From Oricola nitratireducens (GTDB taxonomy: Bacteria; Pseudomonadota; Alphaproteobacteria; Rhizobiales; Rhizobiaceae): a DNA stretch of 64,000 nt. Location of the stretch: positions 124,001 through 188,000 of the forward strand of contig NZ_JACZCS010000014.1 in the NCBI RefSeq assembly GCF_014904745.1, in the 5' to 3' direction. The notes beneath the pieces were generated by a model. The model was not told the DNA's origin. It saw only the letters and a program-made list of their open reading frames with translations, and did not search any database. Shown here one piece after another: positions 35,101-42,247 of this stretch (position 1 is the stretch's first letter; each line of letters starts with the position of its first letter). The position numbers and the translations under genes were made by a program.

Positions 35101-35983
35101 TTTCGCCGCCACCCGACACCGTAACCACGCCCGGGCGCAATTTGCACTCACCGGCGCGCAGGTCGTCGCCGAACCAGGCGACGATCAACGAGACGTTTTC
35201 GAGCGCCGGGCAGACTGCCTGCAACTCGTCGATGGAGGCTTCCCAGTCGGAGCCCGCATACAGCACATGCCGGTTCAGTTCCTTCGTCACGCCCTTTTGC
35301 GGGCTCGCCGTCACGAGGCCCGGCGCATAGCCATGCTCGGTCGAGCCGGGGATGACGCAGACCGCGCGCACCTCTTGCTCCAGTTCGCCGACCGGGCGGA
35401 TTACCTCGACCTGGAATTGCGGCACGCGGTTGCCGAAGCGCTCCAGCGGCAGCCGCTCGAAGACGACATAGGCCGTGCCGCGGAACGCCGGCGCGAGGCC
35501 GGCACCCTGTTTCGCCTCGATCAGCGGATCGGGAAGCTGCGTCTCGTCGCCGGGATAAATCCTCATGGCGATCCCAGTCAGGTCCAGTTCCTTGCCGTCG
35601 GCCCAGACGCGCCTGATCGCCGCGACCGGCCCGTCGCAAAGGCCGATGGCAAGATTAGCGTAGTAGGAATAGGTCGTGACCTTAGGACCGCCCTTGCCGC
35701 CCTGCCGCTCGGTACGCGCGGTCTCCTCGAAGCGCGTCGCCCAGATCACCGTGCCCGACAGGCGCGCCTGGCCGTAGACGCGCGCGATTGGCGTGCCCTC
35801 CTCCGCCGTCAGTGGCCGCGCGCCGGACAGGCGCGCGCCCTCAACATGGCGCGTCGAGTTGATCAGCGCGGTGTCGATCGCATAGCCGGCAAGCGCTCCG
35901 GCCGCCGTGCCGATGGCCGCGCCGGTCGCGCCGAAAACGCCGCCGAGCAGCCCGCCCGCGGCCTGCAGCAGCAGGGTCGCCAT
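32141..35983 (-). CDS. GTA host-specificity/tail-tip protein (gp15-like, TIM-barrel)
   Basis: This is a 1280-residue tail-tip or hub protein that mediates contact with recipient cells in GTA particles. The N-terminus has a Gly/Ala-rich stretch (GGLLGGVFGATGAAIGTAAG). A glycoside-hydrolase TIM-barrel-like domain lies in the middle, marked by AIVIGSEMRGLTQVRDDAG and AITYAADWSEYFGYHP. The C-terminal half has repeated beta-rich segments typical of tail-tip proteins. Length is near that of Rhodobacter capsulatus GTA gp15. It is full-length with no stops. ridA lies between it and gp14 on the other strand, so it may need its own promoter or long readthrough. Confidence 0.9.
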   Translation of the reverse strand: MATLLLQAAGGLLGGVFGATGAAIGTAAGALAGYAIDTALINSTRHVEGARLSGARPLTAEEGTPIARVYGQARLSGTVIWATRFEETARTERQGGKGGPKVTTYSYYANLAIGLCDGPVAAIRRVWADGKELDLTGIAMRIYPGDETQLPDPLIEAKQGAGLAPAFRGTAYVVFERLPLERFGNRVPQFQVEVIRPVGELEQEVRAVCVIPGSTEHGYAPGLVTASPQKGVTKELNRHVLYAGSDWEASIDELQAVCPALENVSLIVAWFGDDLRAGECKLRPGVVTVSGGGESQAWSVAGMGRGHPGTHVVSQPDGKPAYGGTPSDASVIAAIADLKARGLKVTLCPFILMDVPADNALPDPWSDGNQPAYPWRGRVTCDPAIGRPDTADRTAAAGTQISEFADNAEGYRRMVNHYASLAVAAGGVDAIVIGSEMRGLTQVRDDAGAFPFVAELKALAAEVCAMVGPDCAITYAADWSEYFGYHPQDGTGDVLFHLDALWADSNIDAVGIDNYMPLSDWRDADAADPGANPDGQLQASDRDAFRAAIAGGEGHDWYYASESDRRDRIRTPITDGLAGKPWVFRFKDLVSWWSNEHFDRIEGAEAAEATDWVPGSKSIWLMELGCPAIDKGATQPNVFTDAKSSESAVPWFSNGGRDDGEQRAFLQTHLEHWASGTGANPLSPVTGEPMLDPARIYLWAWDARPFPAFPMATDEWGDGENWLRGHWLNGRLGTAPLRETAARILGDHDADAQAVIGVADIVQGVVISQPASVRDVLEPLAAGFGWSASDMAADGGFALNAEGAAVSRVIDEGDIADIDGEALRDVTEAQKSELPAEIVVSYRDGLSDYRAATSYSRRLETGAPRQETDDLPCIADASVIDPVADRMLARAWARGRTLRFALALRHAGIAPGDVFAFASDPATRWLVTRTDLGDALHIEAVPVFRRPANARVPHLPSQRPAASGDTAGVPDFLLLDLPMRPGRDPQDQFLLAAWSSPPRVQAVYASPEASGFEYRTQALSNAVMGDLTAPLTGAFSGRFDHANVVELSVPAGEFESVSETALLSGRNLIAVQSASGAWEIIQFLSAEEVSAGEWKLTGLLRGQGGTEGAMLAGAPAGARAVLLNEAVVPAGLRASEIGLALQLRIGVAGRPFTDRYFETVAVTGGLRALTPLSPVHLNAERQADGGIALVWIRRTRIDGDSWLGTDVPLGEAEERYAVRIYDGESALFSAEATDPALILDAATVTSLDLDAPDAALDLEVTQISQSVGEGIPARATILIP

Positions 35984-36095
35984 TGAATTTCCTCCGATGG
36001 TCGGATGGTGAAGCGCCGGCCGTGCCGGTCAACAAGTGTGGATGATCCCGTGGCGTCGAGTTAACCTAACGGAAGACAACAGGAGGATCTTCGCC

Positions 36096-36500
36096 ATGAA
36101 ATTCGACAGGGAACTGATTTCCAACGGAAATCCCATGGAGGCAATCGTCGGATTCAGCCGCGCGGTCAGGGTCGGCCCGTTCATTTCGATCGGCGGTACC
36201 GCCCCCGTCGGTCCGGATGGCAAGACCGTCGGCATCGGCGATGTCGCCGCGCAAACCCGTCAGTGCATCGAGATCATCAAGACGGCGCTGGAGCAGGCGG
36301 GATCCGGACTGCACGATGTCGTGCGGACGCGCGTGATCCTCACCGACATCGACAACTGGAAAGCCGCGATCGATGTGCGCAAGGAATATTTCCGGGACAT
36401 CCGCCCCGTCGACACCATCATGGCGATCGACCGTTTCGTGAATCCCGAGTGGCTCGTCGAGCTGGAAGTCGATGCGGTTATTGCCGGCTGGGGGACCTGA
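36096..36500 (+). CDS. RidA/YjgF family protein, inserted between GTA genes
   Basis: This is a 134-residue RidA-fold protein; RidA enzymes hydrolyse reactive enamine/imine intermediates made by PLP enzymes. The N-terminus SNGNPMEAIVGFSRAVRVG aligns with the family; VVRTRVILTDIDNW and the closing VELEVDAVIAG are typical. The Arg in DRFVNPEW may match the catalytic Arg region, but the motif is not canonical, so the subtype is unclear. AGGAGG lies ten bases before the ATG at 36096. It is transcribed against the GTA genes and its last 23 bases overlap the 3' end of gp14. It is one of three host insertions in this cluster. Confidence 0.85.
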   Translation: MKFDRELISNGNPMEAIVGFSRAVRVGPFISIGGTAPVGPDGKTVGIGDVAAQTRQCIEIIKTALEQAGSGLHDVVRTRVILTDIDNWKAAIDVRKEYFRDIRPVDTIMAIDRFVNPEWLVELEVDAVIAGWGT

Positions 36501-36945
36501 CAGCCGGAAACGCAAAGACGCCCGCCACACGCCGCCGCCATGAGGGCACAAATGCCGAGGTCATGACTGCGTGGCCTTCATAGGCGTGGATGATGCGGTC
36601 GTCCGGCGCGAGCAGCGCCAGGTGCTTTGCCGCCGTCCCCACCTGCCAGCGGAAAGCGAGGATGTCGCCCGGCCGCATCGCCGCCGGATCGAGTTCGTCG
36701 CAGCGGTCCCGCAACGCCGCCAGCAACGGTTCACCAATCGTCGTCTCCGCCCAGTCGGGCGAATAGGCCAGCCGCGCCGTGATCCGCTCGCCATAGAGCT
36801 CGCGCCAGACACCGAGAACGAGCCCCAGACAGTCGCAACCGACGCCCTTGCGGCTTGCCTGATGACGATAGGGCGTGCCGATCCAGCAACAGGCGATGCC
36901 GAGCGCCTCTTTCCTCGCGGCCTCACGGGACAAGCGGGCCGCCAT
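36478..36945 (-). CDS. GTA NlpC/P60 cell-wall peptidase (gp14-like)
   Basis: This is a 155-residue cysteine peptidase that cuts peptidoglycan during GTA entry or tail assembly. The catalytic Cys lies in KGVGCDCLGLVLGVW, and the His in TAAKHLALLAPD, in the right order for NlpC/P60. The ATG at 36945 overlaps the gp13 3' end by 23 bases; a longer frame to 37077 is not supported. The stop overlaps the end of ridA on the opposite strand. Length fits GTA gp14. Confidence 0.9.
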   Translation of the reverse strand: MAARLSREAARKEALGIACCWIGTPYRHQASRKGVGCDCLGLVLGVWRELYGERITARLAYSPDWAETTIGEPLLAALRDRCDELDPAAMRPGDILAFRWQVGTAAKHLALLAPDDRIIHAYEGHAVMTSAFVPSWRRRVAGVFAFPAVRSPSRQ

Positions 36946-37810
36946 CGAAATCCGTCTCCTCGTCGGCGTAATTGAGCGCTGCGTCATTGGCGGGAATATG
37001 CGGAAAGCCGCGAAAATTGAGCCCGTTGGAAAATTTCGCGCGGCAGGTCTCGAAACGCTTGTCGCAGCCGGCGGCAAGCGCGAACGTGTCGCCGGCCGAG
37101 ATCCCGGCCATGTCCGGTTCGAACAGTGACAGCTCGTGCCCGACAGCGCTCGCGCGCATGGCGGCGACGGTCACGGCGGTTCCAACGCGCTGCCCAGACA
37201 TCCAGCTCAGCCGCCCGTGTACGAACCAGCCGTCGTCGTATCCTTCGAGGCCGGTCACCGTGAGTTGCCCCGCGCCAACGGCCGTCACCGTCCCGCTTGC
37301 GGAGAACCCCGGCGCGCCGGTGTCGAACCCGCAGCGTCCATCGCCGAGATCGGCGTCGCATTTGCGCAGGAAGTAGCGCCCGCGCCGCTCGTCGAATTTC
37401 GCCGACAGGCTTCTGAGTTCGACACGGAACGCCCCGTCGGTGCGGCGGATCTCGCCGACGGCATGGCGCTTCATCAGCGCGTATTGGCCCGGCTCTGCCC
37501 AGTTGACGAGATATTGCTCTATTCCCGCGCCGTCATATTTGTCCGCCTCGATATCGGCCTCGCTGATCGCCTCCGACGACAGCGCGCCGGCGACTTCGGC
37601 CGTGTCGCCGGCGAAACCCAGGCTGGATTCGATGTCGCCCGCGACGAAACCCGTCGCCGGCTCGCAGGCGACGCCTTCGACGGTCAGCGCCCGGTCGTGG
37701 TCGGTAAAGCCGAGCACGATGCCGTCCTTGCGGCGGACGATCCAGCAGAAGCAGACGCTCGTCACCTCCTGGTCGAGATGGTCGCGCAGTTCTTGCGGCA
37801 GGTCCGTCAT
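36923..37810 (-). CDS. GTA tail protein, DUF2163 (gp13-like)
   Basis: This is a 295-residue tail component of the GTA tip/hub. DUF2163 landmarks visible are the N-terminal CFCWIVRRKDGIVLGFTDHD with a typical WxxxRxDG-like pattern, EGVACEPATGFVAGDIESS, and the Cys-rich C-terminal region (CDKRFETCRAKFSNGLNFRG). These cysteines suggest an iron-sulphur or metal site, as proposed for RcGTA gp13. The ATG overlaps the gp12 stop by four bases (ATGA), showing coupling. Confidence 0.9.
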   Translation of the reverse strand: MTDLPQELRDHLDQEVTSVCFCWIVRRKDGIVLGFTDHDRALTVEGVACEPATGFVAGDIESSLGFAGDTAEVAGALSSEAISEADIEADKYDGAGIEQYLVNWAEPGQYALMKRHAVGEIRRTDGAFRVELRSLSAKFDERRGRYFLRKCDADLGDGRCGFDTGAPGFSASGTVTAVGAGQLTVTGLEGYDDGWFVHGRLSWMSGQRVGTAVTVAAMRASAVGHELSLFEPDMAGISAGDTFALAAGCDKRFETCRAKFSNGLNFRGFPHIPANDAALNYADEETDFDGGPLVP

Positions 37811-38421
37811 TCGAACACCTCCACAAGCTGTATGTCGGGGATCTCGCCGGCCTCGAAGGAGGTCTGCGTCACCGCGAGCTGCGCATTGTCGAAGCGCACC
37901 GGCACATGGAACCGGAACCCGGCCGTCACCGCCGCGCCCGGATCCGGCGCGCTCGCAAGCGTGACGACGCCGGTCAGGGCATCGGCGGAGAATTCCGCCG
38001 GGTTCGACAGTTCGATGCCGTCGACCGCGACACGCACCGTTTCCGCGACAGGCTTGGTGACCGGCCGGTTGTCGCCGAGCGCAAGCTGGAACGCGGTGGC
38101 GACCCCGTCGCCCGTGCCGATCGCCCGGTCCGTCGGCGTCACGGTTTCGCCCGGCGCCACCGACTGGTGATCGACCGGGTCGAAAAAGCGGAAGGCGTTC
38201 AGCGGCCCGCCGCGTTCCTCGAAGAAACTCAAAAGGTTATGCAGATCGGCCAAGGATTTGATTCCGGTCGAAATCGTGTAGCGCCGCCGCGAACGCGCCC
38301 AGCGCGCGTTGCGCTGCTCCAGTCCGGAGGCGAGCCGCACGATCTCGATGTGCCGCTCCGGCCCGCCGCTCGCTCCGAAGGCAAGCCGCGACGGGAAGAC
38401 GACGTCGTGAAAACCGCTCAT
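37807..38421 (-). CDS. GTA distal tail protein, DUF2460 (gp12-like)
   Basis: This is a 204-residue distal-tail protein (DUF2460/TIGR02217). Visible landmarks are FHDVVFPSRLAFGASGGPERHIEIV, the RRRYTISTGIKSLADLHNLLSFFEERGGPLNAFRF block, and the PVDHQSVAP segment. It links tail tube to baseplate. It starts ten bases after the gp11 stop and overlaps gp13. Length matches GTA homologues. Confidence 0.9.
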   Translation of the reverse strand: MSGFHDVVFPSRLAFGASGGPERHIEIVRLASGLEQRNARWARSRRRYTISTGIKSLADLHNLLSFFEERGGPLNAFRFFDPVDHQSVAPGETVTPTDRAIGTGDGVATAFQLALGDNRPVTKPVAETVRVAVDGIELSNPAEFSADALTGVVTLASAPDPGAAVTAGFRFHVPVRFDNAQLAVTQTSFEAGEIPDIQLVEVFE

Positions 38422-38430
38422 GAAAGTTCC

Positions 38431-39009
38431 TCAGTTCGCTCTTCGCCCCCGCGCGACGGCACGCGCCAGCGCGGCGGAGACCTGCGCCTCCGACTTGCGG
38501 AAGGAGCCTGCATCCGGCGTGTTTATCGTGACATTGACCATCACCGGCGCACCGCCCTCGCCCGTAGCGACGCCCAGCCGCCCGTCCGGTCCGCGGCTCA
38601 AGGGCAGGATCGCCTCCGGTCCCACCTCTCCGGCCAGCCCGGTGCGCCCGCCGCCCATCGGGAAATAGGCCGGCGCGGCCAGCACGCCGCCACCGGCGAA
38701 CATCGCGTCCGCGCCGACCACGCCGCCCTGCGCGAAGGGCAATATGCCCGAGACCCCGGAGAACGCCCGCGAGGCAAAGCCGTTCAGCAGGTTCTGCAAG
38801 GGCGCGAGACCGGCATTCAACGCGCTTGTCGCGAGATTCTGGCCGATCGAACGCAGCGTGTCCTCCAGCGAGCGGCCGGAGACGGCCGCGCCCTTCAGCG
38901 CGCCGGTCAGCGTCGTGCCAAACGACGAAGCCTGCCGCTCAAGCGATTTCAGCGCCGTCTCGAAGCCGGTCGTGTCGGCGTTGATGGCGATTGTGAGTTG
39001 TTCATCCAA
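38431..39009 (-). CDS. GTA tape-measure protein (gp11-like)
   Basis: This 192-residue protein sets tail length. The N-terminus LTIAINADTTGFETALKSLER is the typical start of GTA tape measures, followed by an amphipathic helical stretch and a Gly-rich region (ILPFAQGGVVGADAMFAGG). The C-terminus ends AALARAVARGRR. GTA tails are short, so the small size is expected. The start is TTG with AAGG about 12 bases upstream, unusual beside the other GTA ATG starts. A diverged scrap with the same N-terminus lies 690 bases upstream (see pseudogene), and a PACE gene sits between them. Confidence 0.88.
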   Translation of the reverse strand: MDEQLTIAINADTTGFETALKSLERQASSFGTTLTGALKGAAVSGRSLEDTLRSIGQNLATSALNAGLAPLQNLLNGFASRAFSGVSGILPFAQGGVVGADAMFAGGGVLAAPAYFPMGGGRTGLAGEVGPEAILPLSRGPDGRLGVATGEGGAPVMVNVTINTPDAGSFRKSEAQVSAALARAVARGRRAN

Positions 39010-39170
39010 GAGTGGCGCCTTTCGTGTCGTATCGTTCCGCCTCGCCCTGCTTGCCGCAGGAGGCCATGTTCGTGCCAGCTGCCCTTATGACCGGCTTGGA
39101 ATAAACTCCGCTCCGCGCTAACGAAGGTTCGGCCCGCGCATCCGCCGGGCATTTCCCGTCCGGACAGACC

Positions 39171-39587
39171 ATGCGCTCCACCCCCGACCGTATCCGCCAC
39201 ACGATCAGCTTCGAGATCCTCGCCATCCTCATGGTCGTGCTGCTCGGCAACCGGCTGTTCGGCATGCCGGCGATGAACATGGGCGCGGTTGGCATCGCCA
39301 GTTCGGTCGTCGCTATGATCTGGAACTATCTCTACAATCTCGGTTTCGATCACGCCTTGCTCCGGTTGACCGAAAGCTCGCGGAAGAAGGGTTTTGGCGT
39401 CCGCGTCCTCCATGCCGTGCTGTTCGAGTTCTTGCTGACCGTCCTGCTGCTGCCGGTGATCGTCATCATCCTCGGCGTCAGTCTGCGGGAGGCGCTCGTC
39501 ATCGACCTCTCGCTGACGGTCTTCTTCCTGGTCTACACCTTCACCTTCAATCTCGTTTACGACCGGATTTTCCCGATCCCGGAGTGA
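39171..39587 (+). CDS. PACE-family proton-coupled efflux protein, inserted in the GTA cluster
   Basis: This is a 138-residue four-helix inner-membrane exporter of the PACE family (AceI-like), which exports biocides such as chlorhexidine or natural polyamines. Visible features are the N-terminal RIRHTISFEILAILMVVLLG with the conserved Glu in SFE and a paired bacterial transmembrane pair repeat in each half (WNYLYNLGFDHAL and FTFNLVYDRIF). Export in AceI relies on that Glu. It is on the plus strand, opposite to the GTA genes. No regulator gene is adjacent. Codon use looks like the host's. Confidence 0.88.
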   Translation: MRSTPDRIRHTISFEILAILMVVLLGNRLFGMPAMNMGAVGIASSVVAMIWNYLYNLGFDHALLRLTESSRKKGFGVRVLHAVLFEFLLTVLLLPVIVIILGVSLREALVIDLSLTVFFLVYTFTFNLVYDRIFPIPE

Positions 39588-39643
39588 GGGGCCTTCTTCG
39601 AACCATCACTTTCCGGTTTGTGTCGCGGCCGCGCCCAGGTTGA

Positions 39644-39697
39644 TGCCTCGAAGCCGCTGGCGTCGGCGTTGATCGCCACAATCAGTGTTTCATCCAT
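39644..39697 (-). pseudogene. Remnant of a second tape-measure (gp11) 5' end
   Basis: Read on the minus strand, 39697-39644 encodes MDETLIVAINADASGFEA, against LDEQLTIAINADTTGFET at the start of the intact gp11. By hand count about 40 of 54 bases match, and 11 to 12 of 18 residues. It has an ATG and an AGGAGA eight bases upstream, then homology stops and the frame runs into unrelated sequence. So it is a truncated, diverged paralogue, not a direct duplicate. It lies between the GST and PACE genes in the same orientation as the GTA genes. Confidence 0.75.
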
Positions 39698-39747
39698 GGC
39701 CGAAATCTCCTAAGACCTTGCGAGTTTCAATGACGCGGAGGACTGCG

Positions 39748-40398
39748 ATGGCGGACAAGGTCACGCTCCACGGCTACCGCTACAGCGTCTATACGCGCGC
39801 CGTGCGGATGGTCCTCGCCGAGAAGCGCGTTGCTTATGACCGGGTAGAGCTCGATCCATTCGCCGATAACGTTTCCGCGTCGCACCGCCTGTTGCACCCC
39901 TTCGTCCGGGTTCCGGTTCTCGCGCATGGCGATTTCGTCCTTTACGAAACCGCGGCGATCACCCGCTACATCGATGCCGCCTTTAACGGTTCGCCTCTGA
40001 CGCCGGCCGACCCGAAAGCCATCGCTCGCATGGCGCAGGTGATCGCGATCGTCGACGCCTACGGCTACTGGCCATTGGTGCGGCAGGTGTTCGCACATCG
40101 CATTTTCCGCCCGCTGGAGGGCGAAACCGCCAGCGAGGAAGAAATTGCGGCGGGACTGGAAGCGAGCAGGACAGTTCTGGCCGCTCTGGAAACCATCGCC
40201 TGCGAGGGCCTCGTCCTCGACGGCGAAACCGTCACGCTCGCCGATTGCCACCTCGCACCGATGATCGACTATTTCCTGCGCGCGCCGGAGGGCGCCGCCG
40301 CGATCGCGGTCTACCCCGCCCTTTCGCGCTGGTGGCGGCGAATCTCGACGCTTGCGAGCCTGATCGAAACCGATCCCGGCCTGCCTGCGGCGGCGTGA
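39748..40398 (+). CDS. Glutathione S-transferase family protein
   Basis: This 216-residue protein has the GST fold. The N-terminal thioredoxin-like part has LHGYRYSVYTRAVRMVLAEK (Tyr/Ser region near the active site), HPFVRVPVLAHGDFVLYETAAITRYID (cis-Pro and Glu-Thr that hold glutathione), and an all-helical C-terminal domain. It probably conjugates or reduces electrophiles, or has a peroxidase role. GGAGG lies just before the ATG at 39748; an earlier ATG at 39730 is less likely. It sits next to the gp11 remnant and in the same orientation as the PACE and Stf0 genes. Confidence 0.88.
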   Translation: MADKVTLHGYRYSVYTRAVRMVLAEKRVAYDRVELDPFADNVSASHRLLHPFVRVPVLAHGDFVLYETAAITRYIDAAFNGSPLTPADPKAIARMAQVIAIVDAYGYWPLVRQVFAHRIFRPLEGETASEEEIAAGLEASRTVLAALETIACEGLVLDGETVTLADCHLAPMIDYFLRAPEGAAAIAVYPALSRWWRRISTLASLIETDPGLPAAA

Positions 40399-40420
40399 AC
40401 CGGTCGATGCAATTGACCAA

Positions 40421-40445
40421 TTGGCAATGGCGTCCCGATTGCCAA
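40421..40445. promoter_or_regulatory. Perfect inverted repeat between the GST and Stf0 genes
   Basis: TTGGCAAT (40421-40428) and ATTGCCAA (40438-40445) are perfect complements around a nine-base spacer. It lies 23 bases after the GST stop and about 50 before the sulfotransferase start. There is no T-run, so an operator or a weak stop hairpin are both possible. Confidence 0.4.
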
Positions 40446-40496
40446 ACCCGTGTCACACATCGGACTTTATAAGCTGCTCGAAGACAGGGACCGGCA

Positions 40497-41261
40497 ATGT
40501 TCAAATCCTACATCATCTGCGGAACGCCGCGGTCCGGCAGCACCCTTCTGTGTCGCCTGCTGGCCTCTACCGGGGTAGCCGGAAAGCCGGATTCCTTTTT
40601 CCGCCGGCAATCGGTTTCCGAGTGGATGGACGATTGGGGCCTTCCCGCCCGGGAGACGATGACGGACGCGGAATTCGCCCGAACCTATCTGGGCGCGGCC
40701 TTCGGAGAAGGCGAAAATCGGACCGGCGTTTTCGGACTTCGGCTCATGCGGGAAAACCTCGAAGACGCCATCGGGATGATCGACACGGTCTATCCGGGGC
40801 TGCCCGATGACGTCGCCCGCTTCGAAAAGGCGTTCGGCCGGACGCTCTTCATCCATCTTTCGCGCGGGGACAAGGTGGCCCAGGCGGTTTCGCGCGTGAA
40901 GGCCGAACAAACCGGGCTGTGGCACGTCGCTCCCGACGGAACCGAACTGGAAAGGCTGTCTCCTCTCGCGCATCCGGTCTACGATCATGATGCGATTGAC
41001 AAATATGTCACCGAACTGGAGCGATACGACGATGCCTGGAACCAATGGTTCGCGGCATGCGGGATCGACCCGGTTCGCATTACTTACGAGATGCTGTCCG
41101 GCGATCCCGCTTCGGTTCTGGCCCTGATCCTTGATCGTTTGGGGCTAGACAGCGCGATTGCATCCGGGGCGGTTCCGGAGGTCGCGAAACTGGCGGACGC
41201 CACGAGCGCCGAATGGATCGCGCGCTACCGAAAGGAAAAGGCCGGCCGTCGCCGCGATTGA
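40497..41261 (+). CDS. Stf0-type sulfotransferase, inserted in the GTA cluster
   Basis: This 254-residue enzyme moves sulphate from PAPS to a sugar hydroxyl; the model is mycobacterial Stf0, which makes trehalose-2-sulphate. The 5'-phosphosulphate loop is ICGTPRSGSTLLCRLLAST near the N-terminus, and a second PAPS-binding region is LFIHLSRGDKVAQAVSRVKAE. The DDAWNQWFAACGIDPVRITYEML block is family-typical. The acceptor is unknown. It has no PAPS-synthesis gene nearby. It is the third plus-strand gene of the insertion between gp10.1 and gp11. Confidence 0.88.
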   Translation: MFKSYIICGTPRSGSTLLCRLLASTGVAGKPDSFFRRQSVSEWMDDWGLPARETMTDAEFARTYLGAAFGEGENRTGVFGLRLMRENLEDAIGMIDTVYPGLPDDVARFEKAFGRTLFIHLSRGDKVAQAVSRVKAEQTGLWHVAPDGTELERLSPLAHPVYDHDAIDKYVTELERYDDAWNQWFAACGIDPVRITYEMLSGDPASVLALILDRLGLDSAIASGAVPEVAKLADATSAEWIARYRKEKAGRRRD

Positions 41262-41304
41262 ACGCATCGCACGGCCCGCCGCAAATCGCGGGCGGTGACC
41301 TCAG

Positions 41305-41496
41305 CTAGCCATCCGGAAATCGCCCCATCATCTCCTCGAAGCTTCCCCTCTCCGGCGGCGCGTGGACGCCGTGGCCGAAGGCCCGCATGGCGGCGGCAAG
41401 TTCGCGCGGCGTCATCGCCCAGAATTCCTGGGGCGACAGCCGCATGACGGCGAAACCGAAAGCCATCGCCGCTTGCCAGGGAAAACGCTCAGCCAT
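41305..41496 (-). CDS. GTA tail-assembly chaperone (gp10.1-like)
   Basis: This is a 63-residue protein with the pattern of a phage tail-assembly chaperone: the N-terminal FPWQAAMAFGFAVMRLSPQEFWAMTPRELAAAMR is the family signature. It helps tail-tube polymerisation around the tape measure. The ATG at 41496 overlaps the gp10 end by eight bases, so it is translated with gp10. It ends 40 bases from the inserted sulfotransferase gene; gp11, its normal neighbour, is 2.3 kb away because of the insertion. Confidence 0.8.
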   Translation of the reverse strand: MAERFPWQAAMAFGFAVMRLSPQEFWAMTPRELAAAMRAFGHGVHAPPERGSFEEMMGRFPDG

Positions 41497-41806
41497 CGCC
41501 GCCGAAGGTCGCCTGCAGCAGGTCCGAGACGATGCGGGCATAGCCGGCCGCGCCGCCTTGCGTCTGCATTTCGGCCACCTCGTCGCGGGTGAATGTATGG
41601 CCCGCCCCTTTCAGCCCGGCATGGATGATGGTCAGCAAATCGTCCGCCGACAGTTTCCCGCTTGAAAAGCGCTGCGTCAGCGCGGTCAAATCTTCCGCGC
41701 CGAAATGCGCTTCCAGTTCGGCCAGCGCGCCGAGCGTCAGGCAGAGCGCGCGCTCCTTGCCGCCGAGATCGGCGGCGATCTCGCCTCTCTTGCGATTGAT
41801 CAGCAT
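41489..41806 (-). CDS. GTA tail protein (gp10-like, gene transfer agent family)
   Basis: This 105-residue protein matches the GTA gp10 family in start MLINRKRGEIAADLGGKE and in the core LTLGALAELEAHFGAEDLTAL. It is an alpha-helical tail component or chaperone. The ATG overlaps the gp9 stop (TGATG), and the stop overlaps gp10.1, so gp9-gp10-gp10.1 are coupled. The structural role of gp10 is not well defined in the literature I recall. Confidence 0.85.
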   Translation of the reverse strand: MLINRKRGEIAADLGGKERALCLTLGALAELEAHFGAEDLTALTQRFSSGKLSADDLLTIIHAGLKGAGHTFTRDEVAEMQTQGGAAGYARIVSDLLQATFGGDG

Positions 41807-42213
41807 CAGGCGGCTCCGAATGTCAGCGCAGAACCGGATTCCAGCGCAATGTCGAAGGTGACCTCGCCGTCGTGGTTTCCCGCATAGTCGAGCGACGTGA
41901 TCTGGAACCCACCCTCGATGGTGCCGAAATCCGGGATCACCAGCTGGCAAGTCGTCACCGCGCCGGCGAAGAAGGCGGCGCGGACCGTTTCGTCCGACGC
42001 CGCATCCTTGAAGATGCCCGAGGCCGAGACCGAGGCGCGCTGGATGCCCGCCCCGTCGAGCAGTTCGCGCCACCGCCCGGCCGACTGGGAATCCGTGATG
42101 TCCACCGTCTGTGCGTTGAAGCTGATGCGCTTGGTCCTCAGCCCGGCGACAGTGACGAAACTCGCACCGTCCCGGAATTTCAAAAGCAGATCCTTGCCGC
42201 GTTGCGATGCCAT
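41806..42213 (-). CDS. GTA major tail tube protein (gp9-like, TP901-1 family)
   Basis: This is the 135-residue tail tube protein. Recognisable landmarks are GKDLLLKFRDGASFVTVAGLRTKRI, ITDSQSAGRWRELLDGAG (the TP901-1 family signature) and GGFQITSLDYAGNHDGEVTFDIALESG. It polymerises into hexameric rings that form the tail tube. Length and position before gp10 are normal for GTA clusters. Confidence 0.92.
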   Translation of the reverse strand: MASQRGKDLLLKFRDGASFVTVAGLRTKRISFNAQTVDITDSQSAGRWRELLDGAGIQRASVSASGIFKDAASDETVRAAFFAGAVTTCQLVIPDFGTIEGGFQITSLDYAGNHDGEVTFDIALESGSALTFGAA

Positions 42214-42247
42214 CGCCGCCGCCTCCTTGGTTCGAATTGGTTTGGGA

